Below are positions 1 to 6,244 of a stretch of 11,285 bases of DNA, in pieces. The notes under the pieces are model-generated. The model made no database searches. It was not told the DNA's origin and saw only the letters and a program-made list of their open reading frames with translations. The stretch lies in the NCBI GenBank assembly GCA_017543005.1, contig JAFWEA010000002.1, positions 1 through 11,285 of the forward strand, in the 5' to 3' direction. Position 1 is the stretch's first letter. Each line of letters starts with the position of its first letter. Both the position numbers and the translations under genes were made by a program. The DNA is from Solobacterium sp. (GTDB taxonomy: Bacteria; Bacillota_I; Bacilli_A; Erysipelotrichales; Erysipelotrichaceae).

Positions 1-465
1 ATGTGCGGCTTCTTGGAGTTGTCGATATCGCTCTTCAGGAATTCGATCGCATATGTGGCAGCTCCGGCAGCACCCTTGACCAGGACGTCTTCGTCAATGT
101 CGAAGTACTGGTTGTGGTGAGCAGCCCCGACACCCTTGTCCGGATTCTTCATGCCGATGAAGGCAAAGACACCCGGCCACTGGCGGATGTATTCGGAATA
201 GCTTTCGGAAGCCATCCACGGTTCTGCATAGTCGATGACAGCATCGCCCATTTCTTCTCTGAGGACCTTTCTGGCGAACTGGGCGCATTCCGGATCATTG
301 ACAACCGCAAAGCCCGGCAGAGCATAGCTGTTGAAGGTGACATCGCAGTTGTAGGCAGCTGCGGTGTTTTCGATCAGTTTCTTGAATTCTTCGTAGAAGA
401 CCATGGCTGCGCCTTCGCGGTCATAGAAGCGGATGGAACCGGCGAACCGGCAGTCATCCGGAATG
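1..465. repeat. Direct repeat, left copy (M20D paralogue C-terminal coding segment)
   Basis: This stretch aligns without gaps to 10821-11285 (constant offset 10820). In the first 60 bases I count about seven mismatches. At protein level, about 33 of roughly 150 compared residues differ. It reflects gene duplication, not a mobile element; no terminal inverted repeats or transposase are present. Confidence 0.85.
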
Positions 466-1235
466 ACGTTCCAGGTCTTGCCGCCTTCGAATCTGCCGAT
501 GGAGCAGGTCAGCGGTGTATACGGATCGATCCGGCGCATGCGGATGCCTTCCATGCCCTGGTAAATGGCTGCGAACGCATCCAGCGGGGACAGGGACTGG
601 TCAGGTCTGGAACCGTGACCGCCGCGGCCGTGCAGGGTAACATCGAACATGATGTTGCCGGCCATCATATTGGTATCGTTGACAGCAACCTTGCCGGTTT
701 CCAGCGTGGAGAGCAGATGAATGCCCCAGCAGCTGTCGATATCCTTGGAGATGCCTTCCTTTTCCATGTAAGCGAAGATGTACTTGACGTTGCCGGTCAT
801 TTCCTCGCCGCGCTCGAAGACGACATAGACAGTACCTTCGATGTCATCCTTTCTGTCCAGCAGCACCTTGACGGCGCCCAGCAGCATCGCCATATGGCCG
901 TCATGGCCGCAGGCATGCATGACACCGGCGTTCTCGGATTTGACAACCCGGATTGCCCCGTTGAGGACTGTGTCGGATTCCTGTACCGGCAGGGCATCGA
1001 TATCGGCTCTCAGCAGAACCTTTCTGCCCTTGTCCTTTTCAGCCGGTCCCTTGATGGTGGCCAGGATGCCGCCATGCGGGATGATGACATGTTCGACACC
1101 CATCTTCGTCAGTTCTTCGGAAAGTTTTTCCACAGTTCCGTCTTCATGATCGGAAAGCTCCGGATGGGCATGGAAATAACGGCGCATGGAGATAATATAA
1201 TCTTCATACTTCTTTGCCAGTTCAAAATTAGTCAT
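1..1235 (-). CDS. M20D-family metallo-amidohydrolase/peptidase (C-terminus beyond left edge)
   Basis: Partial: 411 codons are present and the reading frame runs off the left edge. By alignment with the right-hand paralogue about 25 C-terminal residues are missing, giving a full length near 436. I read it by translating the minus strand. The family hydrolyses amide bonds of N-acyl or aminoacyl compounds in the cytoplasm using two divalent metals. Visible motifs are RADIDALP (residues 76-83), MHACGHDGH (106-114, with likely ligands C109 and H111), the EE pair at 144-145 (catalytic base and metal ligand), GIHLL at 171-175, HGRGGHGSRP around 202-211 in the lid/dimerisation domain, and AAHHN with H373/H374. 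No signal peptide. The start is fixed by AGGGAG seven bases before the ATG. It is divergent from the DUF362 gene. Substrate is unknown; typical M20D activities are N-acyl-amino-acid deacylation and aminobenzoyl-glutamate hydrolysis. Confidence 0.93.
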   Translation of the reverse strand, partial: MTNFELAKKYEDYIISMRRYFHAHPELSDHEDGTVEKLSEELTKMGVEHVIIPHGGILATIKGPAEKDKGRKVLLRADIDALPVQESDTVLNGAIRVVKSENAGVMHACGHDGHMAMLLGAVKVLLDRKDDIEGTVYVVFERGEEMTGNVKYIFAYMEKEGISKDIDSCWGIHLLSTLETGKVAVNDTNMMAGNIMFDVTLHGRGGHGSRPDQSLSPLDAFAAIYQGMEGIRMRRIDPYTPLTCSIGRFEGGKTWNVIPDDCRFAGSIRFYDREGAAMVFYEEFKKLIENTAAAYNCDVTFNSYALPGFAVVNDPECAQFARKVLREEMGDAVIDYAEPWMASESYSEYIRQWPGVFAFIGMKNPDKGVGAAHHNQYFDIDEDVLVKGAAGAATYAIEFLKSDIDNSKKPH

Positions 1236-1285
1236 AATTATTCTCCCTTTCGTTAATTTAAGATTACCACAGAATAATGGTGAAA

Positions 1286-1299
1286 GGATAACGCTTACA
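1286..1299 (-). promoter_or_regulatory. cre-like catabolite-response element (CcpA site)
   Basis: Read on the minus strand, the 14 bases TGTAAGCGTTATCC match the Bacillota cre consensus TGWAARCGYTWNCW at 13 of 14 positions; only the last base differs. It lies 51 bp upstream of the M20D start and about 117 bp upstream of the DUF362 start, so it could mediate CcpA/HPr-Ser-P control of either divergent gene. It directly abuts the inverted repeat at 1300-1322. The match is seen; the function is inferred. Confidence 0.6.
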
Positions 1300-1322
1300 T
1301 TCACAGATTTATTTTCTGTGAA
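1300..1322. promoter_or_regulatory. 7-bp inverted repeat in the divergent control region (candidate operator)
   Basis: TTCACAG, nine AT-rich bases, then CTGTGAA: a perfect 7+7 dyad about two helical turns long. No T-run follows on either strand, which argues against a terminator. Its position between divergent genes and against the cre-like site suggests a regulator binding site. On the minus strand its TTCACA could also serve as a -35, with TGTAAG 17 bases further as a poor -10 inside the cre-like site. Confidence 0.45.
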
Positions 1323-1337
1323 ACCGGATTAATCTGC

Positions 1338-1367
1338 TTGAGAGCACAGGTTAATTTCAATTAATAT
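1338..1367 (+). promoter_or_regulatory. Candidate promoter of the DUF362 gene
   Basis: TTGAGA at 1338-1343 and TAATAT at 1362-1367 are separated by 18 bases. Three small dyads cluster here: TGCT/AGCA at 1335-1346, a perfect TTAATT-TC-AATTAA at 1351-1364 over the spacer and -10, and TGCTCT-GA-AGAGCA at 1386-1399 just before the ribosome binding site. Either a regulator binds or these are AT-rich coincidences. The hexamers are plausible but not strong. Confidence 0.4.
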
Positions 1368-1415
1368 ATAGTCAGAAAAGCAAAATGCTCTGAAGAGCAG
1401 ACAAGGAGGTCAAGA

Positions 1416-2402
1416 ATGACAGACGGAAGAAAGTATATTCCCATGGCCGAAAGAACCGGCAATGAATCCATCGTTTATTTCACCCGTGATCTTTCCCCGC
1501 AGGGTATCATGAAGGCCTATGAGAAGGTCAATGCCAACATGACCGGCAAGGTTGCCGTCAAGCTGCACACCGGTGAGCCGCACGGACCGAATATCGTTCC
1601 GCCGGCCTGGGTAAAGGAAGTTCTGGCGAATGAGCCGACCCTGAAGGATGCCACGATTGTTGAAACCAACACCTTCTATACAGGTGACCGCTACACGACG
1701 GAACAGCACCGCAAAACACTGGAGGTCAACGGCTGGACGGAGTTCTGCGATGTTGACATCATGGATGAGGAAGGCACTGTGGATCTGCCGGTCAAAGGCG
1801 GCAAATGGTTCGATCATATGACGCACGGCTCCCACATGACAAACTATGATTCCCTGTTTGCCCTGACGCACTTCAAGGGACATACCATGGGCGGTTTCGG
1901 CGGTGCCAACAAGAATATCGGCATCGGCTGTGCCGACGGCCGGATCGGCAAGGGTATGATCCATGCCAAGGACGGCAATGACTGGGGTGTTGTCGAAGAA
2001 GAACTGATGGAAAAGATTACCGAATCCACCAAGGCGACAATTGATTTCTTCGGCAAAAACGTCACCTATGTCAACGTCATGCGGAACATGTCCGTATCGT
2101 GTGACTGCGAAGGTGTTGCGGCAGCGCCGGTTGTCACCCCGAACGTCGGTATCCTGGCTTCCACGGATATCTGCGCCATCGATACTGCCTGCGTTGATCT
2201 GATCTACGCCATGTGTGAGGAAGACCACCACGATCTGGTCGAACGGATCGAAACAAGACATGGCCACAGACAGCTGTCCTACATGCATGAAATCGGCATG
2301 GGCAACAGCAGGTATATTCTGATCGATCTGGACAATGACGAAGTCAGAATTACCCCGAAGGATGCCGTTGCCGGCGTCAAGCCGTTCAAGCTGATCAAGT
2401 AA
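1416..2402 (+). CDS. DUF362 domain-containing protein
   Basis: 328 residues, and the only plus-strand gene. The start is set by AAGGAGGT at 1403-1410, five bases before the ATG. The whole chain resembles the DUF362 family, often labelled iron-sulfur centre proteins: VAVKLHTGE near 47-54, HFKGHTMGGFGGANKNIGIGC at about 152-172, MSVSCDCEG at 225-233, and a cysteine-containing ICAIDTACVDL at 252-262. Unlike many family members it lacks a CxxCxxC ferredoxin insertion; the single C172 sits where such proteins continue into the core. Cysteines at 172, 229, 231, 253, 259 and 267 could bind metal, which is inference. No signal peptide or membrane segment. The biochemical role of the family is not settled. 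It is followed by a strong terminator and so is probably monocistronic; the upstream region is shared with the M20D gene. Confidence 0.9.
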   Translation: MTDGRKYIPMAERTGNESIVYFTRDLSPQGIMKAYEKVNANMTGKVAVKLHTGEPHGPNIVPPAWVKEVLANEPTLKDATIVETNTFYTGDRYTTEQHRKTLEVNGWTEFCDVDIMDEEGTVDLPVKGGKWFDHMTHGSHMTNYDSLFALTHFKGHTMGGFGGANKNIGIGCADGRIGKGMIHAKDGNDWGVVEEELMEKITESTKATIDFFGKNVTYVNVMRNMSVSCDCEGVAAAPVVTPNVGILASTDICAIDTACVDLIYAMCEEDHHDLVERIETRHGHRQLSYMHEIGMGNSRYILIDLDNDEVRITPKDAVAGVKPFKLIK

Positions 2403-2416
2403 TCATCCACACATGC

Positions 2417-2445
2417 AGAAGAGCCCGTCCGGGCTCTTCTTTTTT
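2417..2445 (+). terminator. Rho-independent terminator of the DUF362 gene
   Basis: Perfect 10-bp stem AGAAGAGCCC/GGGCTCTTCT with a GTCC loop, followed by TTTTT, 14 bases after the stop codon. On the opposite strand no T-run follows the hairpin, so it is a poor terminator for the converging minus-strand cassette. Confidence 0.92.
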
Positions 2446-2455
2446 ATGTGCTTTT

Positions 2456-3379
2456 TTACCACTGGCGCAGGGCTGCCTGCAGTCTTCTGTCGATATCGAC
2501 CCGGGTCCGGCGGCATTCTTTCGGATACTGTCTGGCCGCCTTGAACATGAGTCTTACAAACAGACCGGAGCCGGCCGGCAGGATCATCCTGAGCATGCTT
2601 TCGGGAAAGACGAAATGCGTGCCGTGCTTATAGAGCCAGGCTTCGGCCGTGCAGTAATGCGGCTTCACTTTTAACCGTTCGGTCATCCGTCTGATATAGC
2701 GGCAGGTATCCCAGAGAACATCATCCTCGGCCCCGATGAAGATGATCTTGCCATGGATGTTCTCCACCCTGATCTTCTCTTCTTCCCGGACAGGATGACG
2801 CCGTTCGGACTCATCAAACATCTTCCGGGAGGCGGTAAAATCACCGCCGGCTTTGGCTTCTTCCCTGATCCGCTGCCAGTATTCCGGATGCCGGTAAGCA
2901 TAGGGCAGATACGGCAGCTGTTTTCCCTGCCAGGTCACGCTGGATTCATTGTCACCCGGCCGCTCCGTCGCCCCGTCCAGACCATCCCGGTAGAAAGCTT
3001 CCATGACAAAGTCCGGCGGGGACATGGCAATGGTCAGCGTGATCTCCGGATAGTATGAGGCGGCCAGCAGCGCCATCATGCCGGTGGTCGAGGCCCCGGC
3101 AATGCCGAACTTTGTACACCCCTGTTCCTTCAGGAAAGCCAGGGCAGCCCCGAACCGTTCCAGCGGATAGCTGTGATGTCCGTAGTCCTTCTTGTCCGGG
3201 GACATGGCCATGACATGGCAGCCCTGCCGGTTCAGCCACTTTGCCCCGCTTGAGGCCATCAGGTCATCCGAGGAGTCACCCAGCATCACGATCATGCCTT
3301 TTTCTGTTTTCGTTTCTGCCGGATACCAGGCCCTGTAGAAGCCGTCTTTTTCCGGTGTGAATATTCTTGTCGGTTTCAT
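2456..3379 (-). CDS. Alpha/beta hydrolase of the acyl-CoA thioesterase/BAAT C-terminal type
   Basis: 307 residues from the chosen start; the frame is open for 24 more codons upstream, but this ATG lies one base after the preceding gene's stop and follows an AGAGGAAG ribosome binding site. The alpha/beta hydrolase nucleophile elbow is GIAGAST at 92-98 (S97). The likely acid is among E218/D219/D220 in FIGAEDD, and the base is H255 in KHGTHFVFPE, the arrangement of the BAAT/acyl-CoA thioester hydrolase C-terminal domain (dienelactone-hydrolase-like fold). The N-terminal thioesterase domain of eukaryotic BAAT is absent, as in many bacterial members. No signal peptide, so cytoplasmic. Last gene of a three-gene coupled cassette. 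Substrate unknown: an acyl thioester or ester of a small molecule is the family expectation. The C-terminal 25 residues are unusually basic. Confidence 0.78.
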   Translation of the reverse strand: MKPTRIFTPEKDGFYRAWYPAETKTEKGMIVMLGDSSDDLMASSGAKWLNRQGCHVMAMSPDKKDYGHHSYPLERFGAALAFLKEQGCTKFGIAGASTTGMMALLAASYYPEITLTIAMSPPDFVMEAFYRDGLDGATERPGDNESSVTWQGKQLPYLPYAYRHPEYWQRIREEAKAGGDFTASRKMFDESERRHPVREEEKIRVENIHGKIIFIGAEDDVLWDTCRYIRRMTERLKVKPHYCTAEAWLYKHGTHFVFPESMLRMILPAGSGLFVRLMFKAARQYPKECRRTRVDIDRRLQAALRQW

Positions 3380-3380
3380 A

Positions 3381-4016
3381 TCATTTCTTCCTCTGTATGT
3401 AGCCGCAGTCACAGTACGGCCCGCCCTCAGCCAGGGTGTATTTCCGCACAAAGTCGGTCACCCCGCCGGCCTCTGCCATGGTGTAGTCCAGCCGGCACAT
3501 CGCCGGGATCAGCTCAGACAGTCCCAGTTCCGTCATCAGATGACAGATCCCGCAGGCTGTAAAGCGGGCTTCATAGCCGGTGCCGTCGGGATAGGGCAGA
3601 AACTCCATGTTCCAGGAATACGGATTCCGGTCGGCAGCCCGCAGGGCAGCCGTTTTCCGCATGCCGGCAAGATCCTTCGGTGTATATTTGTTTTTCCCGC
3701 TGAGCTGACAGAACAGCACCATCGGCCCGGTCATCATCGCCGCCTTGTAGTATGCCGTCGCCTGTTCCACCGTCGGCCGCTCCGGCAGACTGAGCAGAAA
3801 GCCGCACAGCATCGCGCAGCTGACGATATTCATCTTGAACCGGTCATCGGTTTCAAATTCCGGCAGGTGCTCAATGATCTGCCGGTACTTCCGCTTTGCC
3901 CGGCCGCTGATGACAGCCGCCTCTTTTTCCGGTATCTTCAGCACACCGGTCAGCTGTTTCCGGAATGATCTGCCGAAGAGGGCCCACATGCCGGCCGGCA
4001 TCCCGCTGTATTTCAT
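3381..4016 (-). CDS. L-2-amino-thiazoline-4-carboxylic acid hydrolase (ATC hydrolase) family protein
   Basis: 211 residues. The C-terminal half carries the cysteine-rich signature I associate with the ATC hydrolase family: F-T-A-C-G-I-C (152-158), ELGLSELIPAMC ending at C174, an LDY step, then TLAEGGPYCDC (194-204). Named members open the thiazoline ring of ATC on the way to L-cysteine, but the family is broad and most members are untested, so the substrate here is open. C155, C158, C174, C202 and C204 are candidates for catalysis or metal binding. The start overlaps the upstream hydrolase stop in an ATGA, with GGAGG nine bases before it, so translation is probably coupled. The downstream gene begins one base after this stop. 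No signal peptide; one moderately hydrophobic stretch (64-78) is more likely a buried helix than a membrane segment. Confidence 0.8.
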   Translation of the reverse strand: MKYSGMPAGMWALFGRSFRKQLTGVLKIPEKEAAVISGRAKRKYRQIIEHLPEFETDDRFKMNIVSCAMLCGFLLSLPERPTVEQATAYYKAAMMTGPMVLFCQLSGKNKYTPKDLAGMRKTAALRAADRNPYSWNMEFLPYPDGTGYEARFTACGICHLMTELGLSELIPAMCRLDYTMAEAGGVTDFVRKYTLAEGGPYCDCGYIQRKK

Positions 4017-4783
4017 GACTGTTTCCTCCTGTTTCCTGCGGCAACGGCAGTCAGATCATCCGCCAGTTCTTCCGCATGGGCTGCGGCATATTCGCCATGG
4101 CCCATGCCGGCCAGCTCGCGGAATACCACTCCCGGTATATGCTTGCGCACATAGGCGATGTCCGGCTTCCGTTCCTTCTTTTCCCTGGCGCCGTACCAGT
4201 ATTCGATCTTTGTCTCAATGTCGGGAAAGACATCAGGCATGGCATAGTTGTCGGTGGAATCATAGACATTCCGGATGGATCGCATGGTCATATGCTGCAG
4301 CACTTGCCACATCCGATCCGCCGAGCTCCCGTAGCGGGCCCTGGGAAAGGCACTCTCGAGCGCCGCCCGGCTGTATTTGCCAAGGGCCGTCATCAGGACA
4401 TCCCTGGCCAGGATGAACCGCGTGCAGATCCTGGGAAGCTCATATGGGGCAATGCCGGCATCGATAACCGCATGGCGGATCCGCAGCCGGTTGTCCGCCA
4501 GCATGCGGATGACAAAGCCGCCGCCCATCGACAGGCCGTACAGCAGTTCGATCTCTTCTGCCCCGCGGCGGATCAGTTCTTCTTCCAGTTTCGCAGCGAT
4601 GGCTTCCAGTGATGTGAACTCTTCTCCCGTTGTCAGGTCATGGCCAGGGATGGCCGGCACATAGACGTGGAATGACTCCTGCAGAAGGACAATGGTTTTC
4701 TCAAACATGTCCCAGGACATGCAGGCCCCGTGGATCAAGACCAGATTCCGGACATGTCCGCAGCCGAATTCATGGATGTTCAT
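4013..4783 (-). CDS. Alpha/beta hydrolase
   Basis: 256 residues. The ATG at 4783 is preferred over one seven codons upstream because the upstream ATG lies inside the TATAAT promoter element and has no ribosome binding site, whereas CAGGGA sits about six bases before 4783. Features are the LIHG oxyanion loop (16-19), GLSMGG nucleophile elbow (83-88, S85) and GMGHGEY near the end (H229 as base). The acid is not obvious; D208 is one candidate in the expected region. A cap-like insertion fills about 112-185. No signal peptide, so cytoplasmic. First gene of the cassette with the ATC-hydrolase-like and BAAT-C-like proteins. Such folds act as esterases, lactonases, C-C hydrolases or peptidases; the substrate cannot be read from the sequence. 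Confidence 0.87.
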   Translation of the reverse strand: MNIHEFGCGHVRNLVLIHGACMSWDMFEKTIVLLQESFHVYVPAIPGHDLTTGEEFTSLEAIAAKLEEELIRRGAEEIELLYGLSMGGGFVIRMLADNRLRIRHAVIDAGIAPYELPRICTRFILARDVLMTALGKYSRAALESAFPRARYGSSADRMWQVLQHMTMRSIRNVYDSTDNYAMPDVFPDIETKIEYWYGAREKKERKPDIAYVRKHIPGVVFRELAGMGHGEYAAAHAEELADDLTAVAAGNRRKQS

Positions 4784-4802
4784 CGTTATTCCCTGTACTG
4801 CC

Positions 4803-4833
4803 ATTATAGCGCAATAAGTTAGATAAAACTAAC
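4803..4833 (-). promoter_or_regulatory. Promoter of the three-gene hydrolase cassette with dyad operator
   Basis: A perfect TATAAT -10 lies at 4808-4803 (minus strand). Upstream, GTTAG-TTTTAT-CTAAC forms a 5+6+5 inverted repeat at 4818-4833, which includes the best -35 candidate (TTAGTT, 18-base spacer). Predicted transcription start is near 4796, leaving a short leader of about 13 bases. A weak -35 covered by a dyad is typical of a regulated promoter, but no regulator gene is adjacent in this window. Confidence 0.6.
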
Positions 4834-4846
4834 ATATTGTCATGAG

Positions 4847-4871
4847 AAAAGCATCCCCGCAGGAATGCTTT
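4847..4871 (-). terminator. Terminator of the pyruvoyl decarboxylase gene
   Basis: On the minus strand AAAGCATTCC-TGCG-GGGATGCTTT forms a 10-bp stem with one G-U pair and ends in TTTT. The first stem bases overlap the decarboxylase TAA stop, so the terminator begins inside the coding sequence. The T-run is short, so some read-through into the hydrolase cassette is possible. Confidence 0.7.
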
Positions 4872-6108
4872 ACTTCAGACGTCCGTATTCCTCACCCATG
4901 TTGAGATGTTCATGGGCTTCGGCTGTCATTTCGAAGCCGGCATCTTTGCTGAAGATCATGATGATGTCACTGCCGCCGAACAGGAAACAGCCCATCGGAT
5001 CTCCCTTTCTGACCACCGCGCCCGGCACCACCGTATCCTCAAAGTTAACCGAGGACACCTGGCACATGCCGACCGGGATGATCGCGCACAGCTGGCCGGT
5101 GACGGTCTCCATGATGATGACCCCGCGGGTCTCAATGGACTGCCAGCCGACCACATCGGAATGATATTCCTTGTACCGGTTGAGCTTCTTTTCCCAGACA
5201 ATGACCCCGCCCGGTCCGTTGGAAGCCGGAATCATATATACTTCTTTGATTGTCCCGCTGATCGGAAAGTGATAGCGGTGATAGTCATTGGTATCCAGGA
5301 ATGTATGCGTCAGCATCCCGCCGGCAAAGGCATCCCGGTACTGTGTACTGCCCAGCAGGGCCGGCACACTGGTTAAGGTCCCGGTCTTGATCGCAATGCC
5401 TTCAATCGGATCTTCCGGGGTGGTGATGATCCGGCTGTTCTCATCGATCTGCCAGAGCCCCTGCGGCCAGGCATCGGCCGGGGCTGTCACAACCCGGTCA
5501 TCCTCCGGGGCAGCGATCGGCCGCATTGATGGATCCCGCAGCCGCCGGGCAAAGAAATCATTGAATGTTTTCCAGTTCGACGGGTCTTCATAGAGACCGT
5601 CTTCCAGATGGAATTCCGGTTCAGTCCGGGCGTATTCATAGGCTGCTTCGTTCCAGGATTCCTCTGTTGTCAGGAACATGCCGAACTCGGCTACCATGCG
5701 GTTGAACCAGGTGCGGTACGGCTCATGATACACCAGGGAATTATGGAAATATCCCTTACCTTCCAGTTCTGCCAGCGGCTGGTCAGCAATGTAATAGAAA
5801 CAGCCCATGCTCTGGTTGACCTTGTCAAAGGGCTTGGTAAACTTCGTTGTCGGATTGATATCCCATGGCAGTGATGTGCAGATTCTGTCAATAAAAGCGT
5901 AATAGGATTCCAGATCATGGACCGGGTTGCAGTCAGGATCCGGAATGGTTTCCCAGCCCTGCCGGATGGCTTTTTCCAGTAGGTTTTTGATCTCGGGATT
6001 GTGGTTCAGCATATGGATCAGATCCCAGGTAATGCCGATATGTTCACCGGTTCTGGTCAGGTCGGTGGAAAGACCGCTGACCGGCTTCTGCATCAGATGA
6101 TTATTCAT
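4870..6108 (-). CDS. Phosphatidylserine decarboxylase superfamily pyruvoyl enzyme with N-terminal PSDC-like domain
   Basis: 412 residues; the start is supported by GGAGG seven bases before the ATG. The C-terminal part (about 178-412) is a PSD catalytic domain: FNDFFARRL (182-190), RPI, TAPADAW (208-214, D212 candidate), HTFLDTNDYHRYHFPISGTI region (268-287, H277 expected in the Asp-His-Ser autocleavage triad), and FLFGGSD (375-381), where self-cleavage before S380 would create the pyruvoyl group. The first ~175 residues resemble the PSDC domain found before the catalytic domain in a PSD subgroup that includes fungal PsiD-like tryptophan decarboxylases. No membrane segment is visible. Substrate could therefore be phosphatidylserine or a free amino acid. 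Own promoter and terminator, hence probably monocistronic. Superfamily assignment is firm; substrate is open. Confidence 0.9.
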   Translation of the reverse strand: MNNHLMQKPVSGLSTDLTRTGEHIGITWDLIHMLNHNPEIKNLLEKAIRQGWETIPDPDCNPVHDLESYYAFIDRICTSLPWDINPTTKFTKPFDKVNQSMGCFYYIADQPLAELEGKGYFHNSLVYHEPYRTWFNRMVAEFGMFLTTEESWNEAAYEYARTEPEFHLEDGLYEDPSNWKTFNDFFARRLRDPSMRPIAAPEDDRVVTAPADAWPQGLWQIDENSRIITTPEDPIEGIAIKTGTLTSVPALLGSTQYRDAFAGGMLTHTFLDTNDYHRYHFPISGTIKEVYMIPASNGPGGVIVWEKKLNRYKEYHSDVVGWQSIETRGVIIMETVTGQLCAIIPVGMCQVSSVNFEDTVVPGAVVRKGDPMGCFLFGGSDIIMIFSKDAGFEMTAEAHEHLNMGEEYGRLK

Positions 6109-6138
6109 GCCTGCGCCTCCAACACTTCTTATGTTTTC

Positions 6139-6144
6139 AGTATA
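6139..6144 (-). promoter_or_regulatory. Candidate -10 of the pyruvoyl decarboxylase gene
   Basis: TATACT on the minus strand, 30 bp before the start codon, with GGAGG between. The matching -35 (GATAAA at 17 bases) is poor. ACCG/CGGT arms flank 6144-6161 but the interior is not symmetric. A promoter is expected here because a strong terminator lies just upstream at 6189-6228. Confidence 0.42.
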
Positions 6145-6188
6145 CCGTATTCAATATCGGTTTTATCAGCAGTTGAATTGATCGAAAG

Positions 6189-6228
6189 AAAAAAAAGGCA
6201 TGCCTTCCGTTTCCGAAAGCCACGCCTT
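6189..6228 (-). terminator. Rho-independent terminator of the XpaC-like/AAA+ operon
   Basis: On the minus strand, a ~15-bp imperfect stem (AAGGCGTG... pairing with ...CATGCCTT, one G-G mismatch and G-U pairs) with a GAAA tetraloop is followed by eight T residues. It starts 17 bases after the AAA+ stop codon and isolates the decarboxylase gene from the operon. Confidence 0.9.
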
Positions 6229-6244
6229 ATGTTCTGATTCTGTT

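Noticed and set aside
3..1256. 417-codon open frame on the plus strand
   Set aside because: It is antisense to the M20D gene, whose catalytic motifs are unmistakable. Its translation shows no family signature.
1410..2288. 292-codon minus-strand open frame
   Set aside because: It is a shadow of the DUF362 gene, which has the better ribosome binding site, family motifs and terminator.
3380..3451. 24-codon N-terminal extension of the BAAT-C-type hydrolase
   Set aside because: It would overlap the preceding gene extensively and lacks a ribosome binding site; the ATG at 3379 follows AGAGGAAG and fits translational coupling.
2456..4783. A cysteine-supply pathway joining the ATC-like protein to the M20D gene (as AtcB with AtcC)
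   Set aside because: The known N-carbamoyl-cysteine amidase belongs to a different M20 subgroup, the M20D gene is in another transcription unit, and the ATC-family label does not fix the substrate.
4784..4804. Seven-codon upstream start for the first hydrolase of the cassette
   Set aside because: The ATG overlaps the TATAAT -10 element, so it would not be in the transcript from that promoter, and it has no ribosome binding site.
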